45,346 bases of DNA from Cyanobacteria bacterium bin.51 (GCA_013203655.1 JABMPN010000089.1:1-45346), one strand, 5' to 3'. Shown: positions 18,024 through 27,678, counted from the first letter of the stretch. The notes: generated by a model from the sequence alone, not told the origin. Program-made: numbers and translations.

Positions 18024-18413
18024 TCAACCCCCTTCGACCTTTGCGCGGTAGTGGCCGGCATCCATCAGATCGTTGAGTTCCGCCGCCGCACTGGGGCGCA
18101 CCAGCAGCAACCAGCCTTCGCCGAAGGGGTCGTTCTGGATCTCCTCCGGGCTGGCCAGCACCGCCTCGTTGCGCACCTCAACGGTGCCGCTGATCGGGGC
18201 GTAGACGTCTTCGACGGCCTTGACCGACTCCACCGAGCCGAAACTTGTGCCCCGCTCGAGGCTGGCGCCCACGTCCGGCAATTCGACAAAGACAATGTCG
18301 CCCAGTTGCTGCACGGCGAAGGCGCTGACCCCCACCCGCACCAGCTCGCCTTCGGCTCGGGCATATTCGTGGCTCTCGGCGTAACGGCAGTCGTCGGGGT
18401 AGGGGAGCGCCAT
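18024..18413 (-). CDS. gcvH: Glycine cleavage system H protein
   Basis: 129 aa, standard size. The lipoyl-attachment motif GSVESVKAVEDVYAPISG places the modified lysine at residue 65. N-terminal DCRYAESHEYARAEGELVRVG and C-terminal DPFGEGWLLLVRPS are typical GcvH elements. It shuttles the aminomethyl intermediate between P-, T- and L-proteins in the cytoplasm. It sits between the PLP lyase gene (47 nt upstream) and gcvP (72 nt downstream), all on the minus strand. Confidence 0.97.
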   Translation of the reverse strand: MALPYPDDCRYAESHEYARAEGELVRVGVSAFAVQQLGDIVFVELPDVGASLERGTSFGSVESVKAVEDVYAPISGTVEVRNEAVLASPEEIQNDPFGEGWLLLVRPSAAAELNDLMDAGHYRAKVEGG

Positions 18414-18460
18414 CGCTGCCGGAATTTCAGAGGTGCCTCACTGTGGCGGAACGCCGCCGG

Positions 18461-19813
18461 TCAGGGCAACCGGCCGGCAGGGGGCACCTGTCCTGCCGCT
18501 TCAAGGGCGGTGAGGGCCCGCTCCAGGGCCAGTTCCGCGTGGCAGTGATGGCTGCCGCCCTGGCTGAACAGCACATAGGGCTCCCGCAGGGGCGCATCGG
18601 CGGAGAACTCGCTGGTGCTGCCGTCGATGAAGCTGCCCCCGGCCATCACCAGCTCACTGGCATAGCCGGGCATCGGCGCAGGCACCGGATTGAGATAGGA
18701 CCCCACCGGCGAGCAGGCCTGGAAGGCCCGGCAGACGGTTTGAAGCGGCCCCGCTGCGCCGAAGCGCACCGCCTGGATCACATCGCTGCGTTCCCCTCCC
18801 ACCAGGGGTTGGATGGCGTAGCCGAGCGAGGCAAACACCGCCCCCACCAGTTCGGCGCTGATCAGCGCCTCGGCCACCATCTGCGGCGCCAGGAACAGGC
18901 CCTGGAACAGCAGGCGGTAGAGATCAAAACCGGTGCCGCCCTCCCGGCCGATGCCCGGGGCGGTGAGGCGGCAGCAGGCCTGCTCCACCAGCTGGCTGCG
19001 GCCGGCCACATAGCCGCCGGTGGGGGCCAGAGTTCCACCGGGGTTCTTGATCAAGGAGCCGGCGATCAGATCGGCCCCCACCGCCGGCGGCTCGCAGGCC
19101 TCAACGAATTCCCCATAACAGTTGTCGACAAAACAGAGGCAGTCGGGTTGGAGCGCCTTGACCCGCTCGATCAGCGCCCCGATCGCGGCGATGCCCAGCG
19201 ACGGCCGCCAGCTGTAGCCGCAACTGCGCTGGATCAGCACCATCCGGGTGGGAACCGCCAGGGCGTCGACCAGCCCAGCAGCGTCCACCCGGCCGTCGGC
19301 GTCGAGCTCAAGTTCGTCGTAGTGGATGCCGAACTCCGCCAGGGAACCCTGGCCGCTGCCGCGCAGGCCGATCACTTCTTCAAGGGTGTCGTAGGGGCGG
19401 CCGGTGAGGGCCAGCAGCCGGTCTCCAGGCCTGAGCACGCCGTAGAGGGCAGCGGCGATGGCGTGGGTGCCGCTCACGAACTGCAGGCGCACAGCCGCCG
19501 ATTCGGCCCCCAGCACCTGGGCGAAAACCCGATCGAGGACCTCCCGGCCCAGATCACCGTGGCCGTAGCCGCTCACCGAGGCGAAGTGATGGGGCCCCAG
19601 CCGTTCGGCTGCGAAGGCCTGCAGCACCCTGGCCAGGCCTGGCTTGACAGCGGCAGTGCGGCGGGCCGCCAGGGGAGTGATGGCGGCGACGGCGGCGGCG
19701 ACCCGATCGCTGGCCCAGGGGGAGATCGGCGCTGGAACGCTTCGTTGCGGCTGCCCGTCCATGACCCAAGGACTCAGGAGTGGAGCCATCGTGCCTGCTC
19801 TTCCTCCTCTCAC
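18461..19813 (-). CDS. Methionine gamma-lyase family PLP enzyme ('aluminum resistance protein' group)
   Basis: 450 aa by the track start. Three in-frame ATGs are near: 19813, 19789 and 19762 (MDGQPQRSVPAPISPWASDR); the last two are as plausible. Fold-type I PLP signature: CFVDNCYGEFVEACEPPAVG, then AGSLIKNPGGTLAPTGGYVA, whose Lys is the probable Schiff-base residue. The substrate-facing region REGGTGFDLYRLLFQGLFLA is typical of this group. The annotated name is by family only: no substrate is established for the cyanobacterial members. It is the first gene of an apparent operon with gcvH and gcvP, but a link to glycine metabolism is inference. Confidence 0.88.
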   Translation of the reverse strand: MRGGRAGTMAPLLSPWVMDGQPQRSVPAPISPWASDRVAAAVAAITPLAARRTAAVKPGLARVLQAFAAERLGPHHFASVSGYGHGDLGREVLDRVFAQVLGAESAAVRLQFVSGTHAIAAALYGVLRPGDRLLALTGRPYDTLEEVIGLRGSGQGSLAEFGIHYDELELDADGRVDAAGLVDALAVPTRMVLIQRSCGYSWRPSLGIAAIGALIERVKALQPDCLCFVDNCYGEFVEACEPPAVGADLIAGSLIKNPGGTLAPTGGYVAGRSQLVEQACCRLTAPGIGREGGTGFDLYRLLFQGLFLAPQMVAEALISAELVGAVFASLGYAIQPLVGGERSDVIQAVRFGAAGPLQTVCRAFQACSPVGSYLNPVPAPMPGYASELVMAGGSFIDGSTSEFSADAPLREPYVLFSQGGSHHCHAELALERALTALEAAGQVPPAGRLP

Positions 19814-19963
19814 GGCTAGATTCCACGGGTATTGAGCGGTGCCAAGCGCCGTTCTCCCAGGTCCAGGTGATCAGCTTTGCCCCCGTGGGGCTCCTTGCAG
19901 CGGGCCAGGCCCGTGGATGGCGAGGCGGCGGACACCACCCTGCCCACATCCGCGAGAGTTCAT

Positions 19964-20959
19964 TTGGTTGCCGCTCCAGACACCAGCCCGGCCCCTTCCC
20001 AGCCGGGGCGATCCTCCCTTCAGACCCTGCGCAGCCCGGGTGTTCACGCCTCCGACAACCTGGAGGCGGCCATCCGCAGCGCCGTGAGCTCCCGGCGTGC
20101 GCCGTTGCCGCCCAAACAGCGCGTCTACAAGCTCGGCACCACCGGCTTCATGTTGGCGATGCACGTGGGTGCCGTGGCAGCCCTGCTCCCCCGCTTCTGG
20201 AGCTGGCAGGCCGTGGCGGTGATGGCCGTTCTCTACTGGACCACCGTGCTCGGGGTCACCCTGGGGCTGCACCGCCTGCTGGCCCACCGCAGCTTCGTGG
20301 CACCCAAATGGCTGGAGCACACCCTGGTGCTGATGGGCAGCCTGGCCTGCCAGAGCGGACCGATCGAATGGGTGGGGCTGCACCGCCACCACCACAAATT
20401 CTCCGACCAGCCCAACGACCACCACGACGCCGGCCGCGGTCTGTGGTGGAGCCACAGCGATTGGATGCTGCACGACATCCCCGCCGTTCGCGAGGTCGAG
20501 CGCTTCACCGGTGATCTGCAGCGCGACCCCTTCTACCGCTGGCTCGATCGCTGGTTCCTGATGCTGCAGCTGCCGCTCGGTGCCGCCCTCTGGTGGTACG
20601 GCGAGCGGGCCGGTGTTCCTGGTGGCGGCCTCGGCCTGGTGCTCTGGGCGATTCCGCTGCGCCTGGTTGTCGTCTATCACGTCACCTGGCTGGTCAACAG
20701 CGCCACCCACGCCTTCGGCTACCGCAACTTCGACAGCCCCGATCTGTCACGCAACTGCTGGTGGGTGGCCATCCTTTCCTTCGGTGAGGGCTGGCACAAC
20801 AACCACCACGCCCATCCCTCCAGCGCCCGTCACGGCCTGCGCTGGTTCGAATTCGATCTCACCTGGCAGCACATCCGGCTGCTCCAATGGCTGGGCCTGG
20901 CCCGGCGCGTGCGGGTGGCCCGCTACGGGCCTGAAAGCTCGGCGGCGGCGAGTTCCTGA
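19964..20959 (+). CDS. desC: Delta-9-type acyl-lipid desaturase, copy 1
   Basis: 331 aa if the TTG at 19964 is used (GAGAG about 6 nt upstream); the frame is open from 19877 and has no ATG before the first membrane helix, so the start is uncertain. This choice gives an N-terminus similar in length to copy 2. Three histidine boxes bind the diiron centre: HRLLAHR, HRHHH and HNNHH. Four membrane helices are visible. It inserts a double bond in acyl chains of membrane lipids using O2 and ferredoxin electrons. Assigned to the DesC type by overall pattern ([15 protein letters not shown] at the C-terminus). The 3' end overlaps the opposite-strand HTH-like gene by 37 nt. Confidence 0.9.
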   Translation: MVAAPDTSPAPSQPGRSSLQTLRSPGVHASDNLEAAIRSAVSSRRAPLPPKQRVYKLGTTGFMLAMHVGAVAALLPRFWSWQAVAVMAVLYWTTVLGVTLGLHRLLAHRSFVAPKWLEHTLVLMGSLACQSGPIEWVGLHRHHHKFSDQPNDHHDAGRGLWWSHSDWMLHDIPAVREVERFTGDLQRDPFYRWLDRWFLMLQLPLGAALWWYGERAGVPGGGLGLVLWAIPLRLVVVYHVTWLVNSATHAFGYRNFDSPDLSRNCWWVAILSFGEGWHNNHHAHPSSARHGLRWFEFDLTWQHIRLLQWLGLARRVRVARYGPESSAAASS

Positions 20960-21696
20960 CGGATCACCTCGGCCAGTTCCCTGCTGCCCGCCTGTTTCTG
21001 CAGACGGGCTTTGTGGCGCAACACCTCAAGGAACTGATCGGCGCTGAGCTGCGGAGCGCCAGCCCCTCCCAGCCCCACCAGGGTGCGATGCAGATCGAGC
21101 AGTTCGCTGTCGAGTTCGCCCGAGCTGTAATCGCGCTGGCCGGCCATCACGGCGGCGAATCGTTCGCGGCGCTGGGATTTCTCGGCGGGATAGGCCGCCA
21201 GGATCTGATCGCGGCAGGATCGCCAGGGCCGACCACCGCTGAGCAGTTCAGCCAGGGCTGCACTGAGCTGAACCGCTTCGTCGTCAGCGATGCGCAGGTC
21301 GAAGGCCGTGGGCGGCTGGCGGATCCCCACGAAAATCTCCAGCAGCTGGCCGCAGCCCAGCGCCTCACCGTCGTTGTCGCGCAGGGGCAGGCAGCCGCTG
21401 GCGAGGGCCTCGATCAGCTCCGGCTGGCCGGCGAGCGCCTCGGAGCGGCCGGCCCCAGCGCCGGCGCTGGCCAGCCACTGGTTGATGCGCCCCAGGGCGA
21501 GGAACACCTCCGGGCCTGGGGCCGCCAGCTTGCGGTTGCGCAGCATCGAGACCTGGGAGTTATGAATGCGCCCGAGGCCAAGGGTTTCAGCCAGGCCGGG
21601 CAGAACCCGGTGGGACCAGCCGTTGCGCTCATGCCAGGCCCTGATCAGATGGGCAAAGGCTTCGCGGCCTGATTCGATTTCCTCTCGATATCCCAC
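20923..21696 (-). CDS. HTH-like protein between the two desaturases
   Basis: 257 aa with a GTG start at 21696 (GTG GGA TAT CGA). Residues about 25-75 (LPGLAETLGLGRIHNSQVSM, LRNRKLAAPGPEVFLALGRI) look like a helix-turn-helix unit that recognises DNA, followed by helical, Ala/Leu-rich sequence with no membrane segment. I do not recognise a named family. It is divergent from desaturase copy 2 across only 55 nt, and its 3' end is antisense to the end of copy 1. This arrangement suggests a local regulator of membrane-lipid desaturation, but that is inference from position and the HTH-like pattern. Confidence 0.8.
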   Translation of the reverse strand: MGYREEIESGREAFAHLIRAWHERNGWSHRVLPGLAETLGLGRIHNSQVSMLRNRKLAAPGPEVFLALGRINQWLASAGAGAGRSEALAGQPELIEALASGCLPLRDNDGEALGCGQLLEIFVGIRQPPTAFDLRIADDEAVQLSAALAELLSGGRPWRSCRDQILAAYPAEKSQRRERFAAVMAGQRDYSSGELDSELLDLHRTLVGLGGAGAPQLSADQFLEVLRHKARLQKQAGSRELAEVIRQELAAAELSGP

Positions 21697-21751
21697 TCGA
21701 TCTGGATTCGTATTGCTACCATTCTAAGGATTGATCCGGAGTTGTCCCCCC
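21697..21751. promoter_or_regulatory. 55-nt divergent promoter region, HTH gene / desaturase copy 2
   Basis: This short AT-richer gap must hold both promoters or part of them. TATTGCTACCATTCT near 21710-21725 could include a -10 for copy 2. The gap is short enough that one bound protein could affect both genes. Confidence 0.4.
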
Positions 21752-22711
21752 ATGACCCTCGCCGCCCAGCGCCCCCGCCCGCCGCTCCCGGCACCCAGGC
21801 CCCTTGGTGTGGCCCGTCCGGTTTCCGCCGGGCGCGCCCAGCCCGCCGCCGAGGCCCTGCATCGGCCCCGCCGCGGCGAAGCCGGCACCCCTGTTGCCGC
21901 CGGCACCAGCTGGGTCACGATCGGCTTCATGGCCGTGATCCACGTGCTGGCGCTGGTGGCGTTGCTGCCCCGGTTCTGGAGCGTTCCGGCGGTCGTCAGC
22001 CTGCTGGTGCTCTATTGGATCACCGCCTGCCTGGGGGTCACGGTCGGCTACCACCGGCTGCTCAGCCACCGCTCGTTCCGGGTGCCCCACTGGCTGGAGC
22101 GGTTCTTCGCCACCTGCGGCGCCCTGAGCTGTCAGCACGGTCCGATCGACTGGAGCGGCCTGCACCGCCATCACCACAAGTTCTCCGATACGGATGTGGA
22201 TCACCACAACAGCCACCGCGGCTTCTGGTGGAGCCACATGGGCTGGATGTTCCAGGCCATCCCCGCCACCGCCGCCGTGCCCCGGCTCACCGGTGATCTG
22301 CAGCGCGACCCCTACTACCGCTGGCTGAACAATTACTTCCTGCTGCTGCAGATCCCCCTGGGCCTGCTGCTGTTCTGGATCGGCACGGTCAGCGGCGCCG
22401 GCGGCTGGGCCCTGGTGCTCTGGGGCATCCCCCTGCGCCTGGTGATCGTCTACCACTGCACCTGGCTGGTGAACAGCGCCACCCACCGCTGGGGGCAGGT
22501 CCGCTACCCCAGCGGCGACCAGTCACGCAACAACCCCTGGGTTGCAGCCCTGACCTTCGGTGAGGGCTGGCACAACAACCACCACGCCTTCCCCCATTCG
22601 GCCCGCCATGGCTTCGGCCCCGCCCAGATCGACCTCACGTGGCAGCACATCCGCCTGCTGCGTGCCCTCGGTCTGGCGACCCACGTGCGTCTTCCCCGCA
22701 GCGCTGGCTGA
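21752..22711 (+). CDS. desC: Delta-9-type acyl-lipid desaturase, copy 2
   Basis: 319 aa from ATG 21752 ([20 protein letters not shown]); the track start 21 nt earlier is a TTG. The N-terminal ~50 residues are Pro/Arg/Ala-rich; then [21 protein letters not shown] opens the first helix. Histidine boxes HRLLSHR, HRHHH and HNNHH match copy 1, as does the C-terminal [16 protein letters not shown]. The two copies are clear paralogues; different N-termini and surface residues suggest different acyl position or temperature roles, which cannot be decided here. A 35-nt stretch around the third His box is identical in both. Confidence 0.92.
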   Translation: MTLAAQRPRPPLPAPRPLGVARPVSAGRAQPAAEALHRPRRGEAGTPVAAGTSWVTIGFMAVIHVLALVALLPRFWSVPAVVSLLVLYWITACLGVTVGYHRLLSHRSFRVPHWLERFFATCGALSCQHGPIDWSGLHRHHHKFSDTDVDHHNSHRGFWWSHMGWMFQAIPATAAVPRLTGDLQRDPYYRWLNNYFLLLQIPLGLLLFWIGTVSGAGGWALVLWGIPLRLVIVYHCTWLVNSATHRWGQVRYPSGDQSRNNPWVAALTFGEGWHNNHHAFPHSARHGFGPAQIDLTWQHIRLLRALGLATHVRLPRSAG

Positions 22712-22797
22712 GGCAAGCAAGCGTTGACCTAAGCTTGACAATCGCCCTTGCGGCCGCTCACCCGAGCCGGCCCTTCGTTCACCTTCCTGCAACTCCC

Positions 22798-23256
22798 ATG
22801 GCCAAACGCGTATCCGTCGTCCTCAGCGAAGACGTCGCCAGCCTCGGCAAGGACGGTGAACTGGTGGATGTGGCCCCCGGCTACGCCCGTAATTTCCTGC
22901 TTCCCCAAGGCAAGGCCGTGGCGGTGACCGCCGCGGTGCTGCGCCAGGTGGAGCACCGCCGGGCCAAGGAAGCCGAACGTCAGGCCGCCCTGAGGGCAGA
23001 AGCTGAGGCCTTCCGCACGGCCCTGGTCACGATCGGTCGCTTCACCGTCAAGAAGCAGACCGGCGGCGATGACGTGCTGTTCGGCACCGTCACCAACGGT
23101 GATGTGGCCGAAGCGATCGAAGCGGCCACCAAGAAGGAACTGGATCGCCGCGACATCCTGGTGCCCGAAATCCACCGCACCGGCGCCTACAAGGTGCAGG
23201 TCAAGCTCCACCACGACGTGACCGCCGAGATCAACCTCGAAGTGGTCAGCCACTGA
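22798..23256 (+). CDS. rplI: 50S ribosomal protein L9
   Basis: 152 aa from ATG 22798. N-terminal signature [20 protein letters not shown], then [17 protein letters not shown], the rRNA-binding domain; a central charged helix ([20 protein letters not shown]) links to a C-terminal domain ([20 protein letters not shown]). Standard length. rplI followed by dnaB (56 nt later) is a common bacterial and cyanobacterial order. The longer track start lies in the intergenic region. Confidence 0.97.
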   Translation: MAKRVSVVLSEDVASLGKDGELVDVAPGYARNFLLPQGKAVAVTAAVLRQVEHRRAKEAERQAALRAEAEAFRTALVTIGRFTVKKQTGGDDVLFGTVTNGDVAEAIEAATKKELDRRDILVPEIHRTGAYKVQVKLHHDVTAEINLEVVSH

Positions 23257-23312
23257 GCCTGAACCGAGCCGAAGCGGCGGCTGAACCCCTCGCAGCGGCC
23301 TAGCCTCGGCCC

Positions 23313-24746
23313 ATGGTCAGCGCTCCCCTTTCAGCTCCGGATGGTCCCGGCCCCGAGCCCGGGGGGAACGTCACCCCGGCCTTCCGGCGCCGCGGCCGCG
23401 AGCAGGACGAAGCCCGCTTCGAGGCCCTTCCCGATCAGGTGCCGCCCCAGAACCTGGAGGCGGAAGAGTCGGTGCTGGGTGGCATCCTGCTCGACCCCGA
23501 TGCCCTCGGGCGCATCGCCGACGTGCTGCGTCCCGAGGCTTTCTACCTCAACGCCCACCGGGAGATCTACCGGACCGCCCTGATGCTGCACGGCCAGGGC
23601 AAGCCCACCGACCTCACGGCCATGGCCGCCTGGCTGGCGGACACTGGCCAGCTGGAGAAAGTGGGCGGCGGCAACAGGCTGGTGGAGCTGGTGGAGCGCA
23701 CGCTCAGCACCGCCTCAATCGACCAGGTGGCCCGCCTGGTGATGGACAAGTACCTGCGGCGGCAGCTGATCCGCTCGGGCAACGAGGTGATCCGGCTCGG
23801 CTTTGATCAGACCAAGCCGATGGACCAGGTGCTCGATGAAGCCGAGCAGCAGATCTTCGCGATCAGCCAGGAAAAACCGTCGGTGGGGCTCACCCCCACC
23901 GCCGAGATTCTCACCAGCACCTTCAACGAGATCGAAAGCCGCTCGCTCGGCACCTCGGTGGCGGGCATTCCGGTCAACTTCTACGACCTCGACGCGATCA
24001 CCCAGGGGTTGCAGCGCAGTGACCTGATCATCGTGGCCGGGCGCCCGGCGATGGGTAAAACCTCGATCGTGCTCAACATCGCCAAAAACGTGGCCCAGCT
24101 CCACCAGCTGCCGGTCTGCGTGTTCAGTCTGGAGATGAGCAAAGCCCAGCTCACCTACCGCCTGCTCTCGATGGAGGTGGGCATCGAGAGCGGGCGGCTG
24201 CGCACCGGCCGGCTGCAGCAGGAGGAATGGCCCCGGCTCGGCCAGGGCATCAACACCCTGGGCCAGCTGCCGCTGTTCATCGACGACAAGCCCAATGCCG
24301 GCGTCCTGGAGATGCGTTCTCTCTGCCGCCGGCTGATGGCCGAGCAGGGCAAGGAGCTGGGCCTGATCGTGATCGATTACCTGCAGCTGATGGAGGGCAC
24401 CACCCCCGACAACCGGGTGCAGGAACTCTCCCGCATCACCCGGGGCCTCAAGGGCATGGCGCGCGAACTGAACGTGCCGGTGATCGCCCTCTCCCAGCTC
24501 AGCCGTGGCGTCGAATCGCGCACCAACAAGCGGCCGATGCTCAGCGATCTGCGTGAATCGGGCTCGATTGAGCAGGACGCTGACCTGGTGCTGATGATCT
24601 ACCGCGACGAGTACTACAACCCAGAAACGGCCGATCGCGGCATCACCGAAGTGATCGTCACCAAGCACCGCAACGGGCCGGTGGGCACCGTGAAATTGCT
24701 GTTCGAGCCCCAGTTCACCCGCTTCCGCAATCTGGCGGCTCCTTAA
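23313..24746 (+). CDS. dnaB: Replicative DNA helicase DnaB
   Basis: 477 aa. N-terminal DnaB domain (PPQNLEAEESVLGGILLDPD), RecA-like C-terminal domain with Walker A GRPAMGKTS near residue 245, then VCVFSLEMSKAQL and LIVIDYLQLMEG (Walker B), and the arginine-finger/late motif DLRESGSIEQDADLVLMIYR. Unwinds DNA at the replication fork as a hexamer. No intein interrupts the P-loop, unlike dnaB in some cyanobacteria. The first ~40 residues before the domain are Pro/Gly-rich. Start ATG at 23313. Confidence 0.97.
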   Translation: MVSAPLSAPDGPGPEPGGNVTPAFRRRGREQDEARFEALPDQVPPQNLEAEESVLGGILLDPDALGRIADVLRPEAFYLNAHREIYRTALMLHGQGKPTDLTAMAAWLADTGQLEKVGGGNRLVELVERTLSTASIDQVARLVMDKYLRRQLIRSGNEVIRLGFDQTKPMDQVLDEAEQQIFAISQEKPSVGLTPTAEILTSTFNEIESRSLGTSVAGIPVNFYDLDAITQGLQRSDLIIVAGRPAMGKTSIVLNIAKNVAQLHQLPVCVFSLEMSKAQLTYRLLSMEVGIESGRLRTGRLQQEEWPRLGQGINTLGQLPLFIDDKPNAGVLEMRSLCRRLMAEQGKELGLIVIDYLQLMEGTTPDNRVQELSRITRGLKGMARELNVPVIALSQLSRGVESRTNKRPMLSDLRESGSIEQDADLVLMIYRDEYYNPETADRGITEVIVTKHRNGPVGTVKLLFEPQFTRFRNLAAP

Positions 24747-24812
24747 ACCAGGCGGCACGCTGCTCGATCGATCAGCTGGATCCTGCTGTATCTCCATGAT
24801 TTCGGCTGTTTC

Positions 24813-24854
24813 AAGGCGGCGCGGTGTCCCTAAGCTGTGTGGTGACGCCGCCTT
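24813..24854 (+). terminator. Hairpin between dnaB and the sterol-desaturase-family gene
   Basis: AAGGCGGCG (24813-24821) pairs perfectly with CGCCGCCTT (24846-24854), loop 24 nt, followed by TGGG. It may be a weak dnaB terminator or a 5'-leader structure for the next gene, which starts 16 nt later. Confidence 0.4.
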
Positions 24855-24869
24855 TGGGATAACCAGTCC

Positions 24870-25685
24870 ATGCCGATCGCACAGATCGACACTGAAACAG
24901 TGATCCGCTCACTCGGCGATCACTCCTTTGTGTTCTACGGACTTGTTTTCTTCGGTATTATTTTAGCCCGTTATTTTCTGCTGGCTGGTGGATCCTGGTG
25001 GTGGCTGTATGCCCGCACCCCGGAAACAACTCCCGCACCCACGCCACAGCAGACGCATCAGAACGCCGAGGGCATCCGCGCCGACATCCGCCTCTCGGTG
25101 CTCTCGGCGGCCGTGTTCGCCCTGGCCACGGCCGCCGTGCTCTCACTGCAGAGCCATGGGCTCACACGCCTCTATGCCAAGCCCGACACCTACGGCTGGT
25201 GGTATCTCGCCTTGAGTTACTGCACCGTGCTGATCCTTCAAGACGCTCTGTACTACGCCACCCATCGCCTCTTCCACCACCGCTGGCTTTACAGCTGGTG
25301 CCACCAAGGCCATCACCGCACGCGCCAACCCACCCCCTGGACCTCCTTCGCCTTCGATCCCCCCGAAGCGGTGGTTCAAGCCCTGGTGCTGGTGCTGCTG
25401 GTGATGCTGGTGCCACTGCACCTGATCACTCTGATGGCGGTGCTGAGCACGATGACGATCTGGGCGATCGTCAACCACCTGGGCCTTGATCACCTGCCCC
25501 GCCGTTTTCCCCACCACTGGCTGGGCCGCTGGGTGATCGGCCCGGCCCACCACTCCCGCCATCACCGTCGTCCGGACCTGCACTTCGGTCTGTACTTCAC
25601 GTTCTGGGACTGGATCGGCGGCAGCGAAGATCCCGACTACGCCACCGCCCTGGAGCCCCCGGGCGATCTGGGCGCCATACATTGA
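24870..25685 (+). CDS. Sterol desaturase / fatty-acid hydroxylase family membrane protein
   Basis: 271 aa, integral membrane. The diiron His motifs are HRLFHH, HQGHH and, toward the C-terminus, HHSRHH, with NHLGLDHLP between. About four membrane helices are visible (for example HSFVFYGLVFFGIILARYFL and two around residues 165-200). Family members hydroxylate or desaturate sterols, fatty acids or carotenoids; the substrate here is unknown, hopanoid, lipid and carotenoid all being possible. The first ~100 nt are poorer in GC than the surroundings. It lies between dnaB and mnmG, ending 3 nt before the mnmG ATG, so translation of mnmG may depend on it. Confidence 0.88.
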   Translation: MPIAQIDTETVIRSLGDHSFVFYGLVFFGIILARYFLLAGGSWWWLYARTPETTPAPTPQQTHQNAEGIRADIRLSVLSAAVFALATAAVLSLQSHGLTRLYAKPDTYGWWYLALSYCTVLILQDALYYATHRLFHHRWLYSWCHQGHHRTRQPTPWTSFAFDPPEAVVQALVLVLLVMLVPLHLITLMAVLSTMTIWAIVNHLGLDHLPRRFPHHWLGRWVIGPAHHSRHHRRPDLHFGLYFTFWDWIGGSEDPDYATALEPPGDLGAIH

Positions 25686-25688
25686 GCC

Positions 25689-27644
25689 ATGGCCTTCAGC
25701 GTCGAGCCCACCGAAACCTTTGAGCTGATCGTTGTCGGCGGCGGCCATGCCGGCTGCGAGGCGGCGATCACGGCGGCGCGGCTGGGGATCTCCACGGCCC
25801 TGTTCAGCCTCAACATCGATCGGATCGCCTGGCAGCCCTGCAATCCGGCGGTGGGCGGGCCGGCCAAGAGCCAGCTGGTGCACGAGGTGGATGCCCTGGG
25901 CGGGGTGATCGGCCGCCTCGCCGATGCCACGGCCCTGCAGAAGCGGGTGCTCAACGCCAGCCGCGGTCCGGCGGTGTGGGCCCTGCGTGCCCAGACCGAC
26001 AAGCGCCAGTACGCCCGCCAGATGCTGCAGCTGCTGCAGCACACCCCGAACCTGCAGCTGCGCGAGGCGATGGTGACAGGCCTGGAGGTGGAGCTGGAGG
26101 GCAACAACCCCAACCAGGCCGGCAGCGGGACTGTGGGCCGGATCACCGGCGTGCGCACCTTTTTCGGCAGCGTCTACGCCGCGCCGGCCGTGATCCTCAC
26201 CACCGGCACCTTCCTCGGGGGGCAGATCTGGGTGGGCAAGCAATCGATGAGCGCCGGCCGCGCCGGCGAGCAGGCCGCCGAAGGGCTCACCGAAGCGCTG
26301 CAGGCCCTCGGTTTCCGCACCGGCCGTCTCAAAACCGGCACCCCCGCCCGGGTGGACCGCCGCAGCGTGGCCCTCGATCAGCTCGAGGAGCAGCCCAGCG
26401 ACGCCGAGGGTCGCTACTTCTCCTTTGATCCGGCGGCCTGGGTGAGCGCTGAGCCGATGAGCTGTCACCTCACCCGCACCACCGCCGCCACCCACCAGCT
26501 GATCCGCGACAACCTCCATCTCACGCCCGTCTACGGCGGCTCGATCGACAGCAAAGGCCCCCGCTATTGCCCCTCGATCGAAGACAAGATCGTGCGCTTC
26601 GCTGAGAAGGACAGCCACCAGATCTTTCTGGAACCGGAAGGCCGCGACACCCCCGAGCTCTATGTGCAGGGGTTCTCCACCGGCCTGCCGGAGCGGCTGC
26701 AGCTGGAGCTGCTGCGCACCCTGCCGGGGCTGGAGCGCTGCATCATGCTGCGGGCCGCCTACGCCGTCGATTACGACTACCTGCCCGCCACCCAGTGCCT
26801 GCCCTCGCTGCAGACCAAACGGGTGGCCGGGCTGTTCGCGGCCGGGCAACTCAATGGCACCACCGGCTACGAGGAGGCCGCGGCCCAGGGGCTGGTGGCC
26901 GGCCTCAATGCCGCCCGACTGATTCGCCACCAGCCGCCGGTGCATTTCCCCCGTGAGGGCAGCTACATCGGCACCTTGATCGACGATCTGGTCACGAAAG
27001 ATCTTCGCGAGCCCTATCGGGTGCTCACCAGCCGCAGCGAATACCGCCTGGTGTTGCGCGGTGACAATGCCGATCGGCGGCTGACGCCCCTGGGCCGCGA
27101 GCTAGGCCTGATCGATGACCGCCGCTGGCAGATCTTCGCGCTCAAGCAGGCCGCGATCGTTGCCGAGCAGCAGCGTCTGGCAACGGTGCGGCTGAAGGTG
27201 AGTGATCCGGTGGCCCCGGCGGTGGAAGCGGAAACGGGGGCGCCGATCAAGGGATCGATCACCCTGGCCGACCTGCTGCGCCGCTCCGGCTTCCACAGCG
27301 CCGATCTGGTCCGCCATGGCCTTGCCGATCCAGCCGTGCCGCTCGATGTGCGCGAAGCCGCCGAGATCGACACCAAATACAGCGGCTATCTGGCCCGCCA
27401 ACAACAACAGATCGACCAGGTCAGCAAGCAGCAGCAACGCCCGATCCCCGCTGGCACCGATTTCCACGCCATCACCACCCTGTCCCGCGAAGCCCGCGAA
27501 AAACTCACGGCCGTGGGGCCATTCAGCCTCGGCCAGGCCGCCCGCATCCCCGGGGTCAGCCCTGCGGACGTAACCGCCCTCCTGCTCTGGCTCGAGCTGC
27601 AGCGGCGCAAGGCCCCCGTTCCGGTGAAGGGACCGAAAGGTTGA
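25689..27644 (+). CDS. mnmG: tRNA uridine-5-carboxymethylaminomethyl modification enzyme MnmG
   Basis: 651 aa. FAD-binding N-terminus [20 protein letters not shown]; further family motifs are [65 protein letters not shown] and [20 protein letters not shown]. With MnmE it installs cmnm5U at the wobble position of several tRNAs, using FAD, NADH and methylene-THF. Full length including the C-terminal helical domain ([20 protein letters not shown]). Cytoplasmic. The start follows the upstream gene by 3 nt. Confidence 0.97.
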   Translation: MAFSVEPTETFELIVVGGGHAGCEAAITAARLGISTALFSLNIDRIAWQPCNPAVGGPAKSQLVHEVDALGGVIGRLADATALQKRVLNASRGPAVWALRAQTDKRQYARQMLQLLQHTPNLQLREAMVTGLEVELEGNNPNQAGSGTVGRITGVRTFFGSVYAAPAVILTTGTFLGGQIWVGKQSMSAGRAGEQAAEGLTEALQALGFRTGRLKTGTPARVDRRSVALDQLEEQPSDAEGRYFSFDPAAWVSAEPMSCHLTRTTAATHQLIRDNLHLTPVYGGSIDSKGPRYCPSIEDKIVRFAEKDSHQIFLEPEGRDTPELYVQGFSTGLPERLQLELLRTLPGLERCIMLRAAYAVDYDYLPATQCLPSLQTKRVAGLFAAGQLNGTTGYEEAAAQGLVAGLNAARLIRHQPPVHFPREGSYIGTLIDDLVTKDLREPYRVLTSRSEYRLVLRGDNADRRLTPLGRELGLIDDRRWQIFALKQAAIVAEQQRLATVRLKVSDPVAPAVEAETGAPIKGSITLADLLRRSGFHSADLVRHGLADPAVPLDVREAAEIDTKYSGYLARQQQQIDQVSKQQQRPIPAGTDFHAITTLSREAREKLTAVGPFSLGQAARIPGVSPADVTALLLWLELQRRKAPVPVKGPKG

Positions 27645-27652
27645 GTCGATCC

Positions 27653-27678
27653 TGGCCCATTGAGCCCACCCTGGGCCA
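27653..27678 (+). terminator. Hairpin after mnmG
   Basis: TGGCCCA and TGGGCCA form a perfect 7-bp stem 9 nt after the mnmG stop, followed by ACGAAAATCC, with no T-run. Confidence 0.4.

Noticed and set aside
23313-24746. Intein in dnaB
   Set aside because: The gene is standard length (477 aa) and the Walker A region is uninterrupted.
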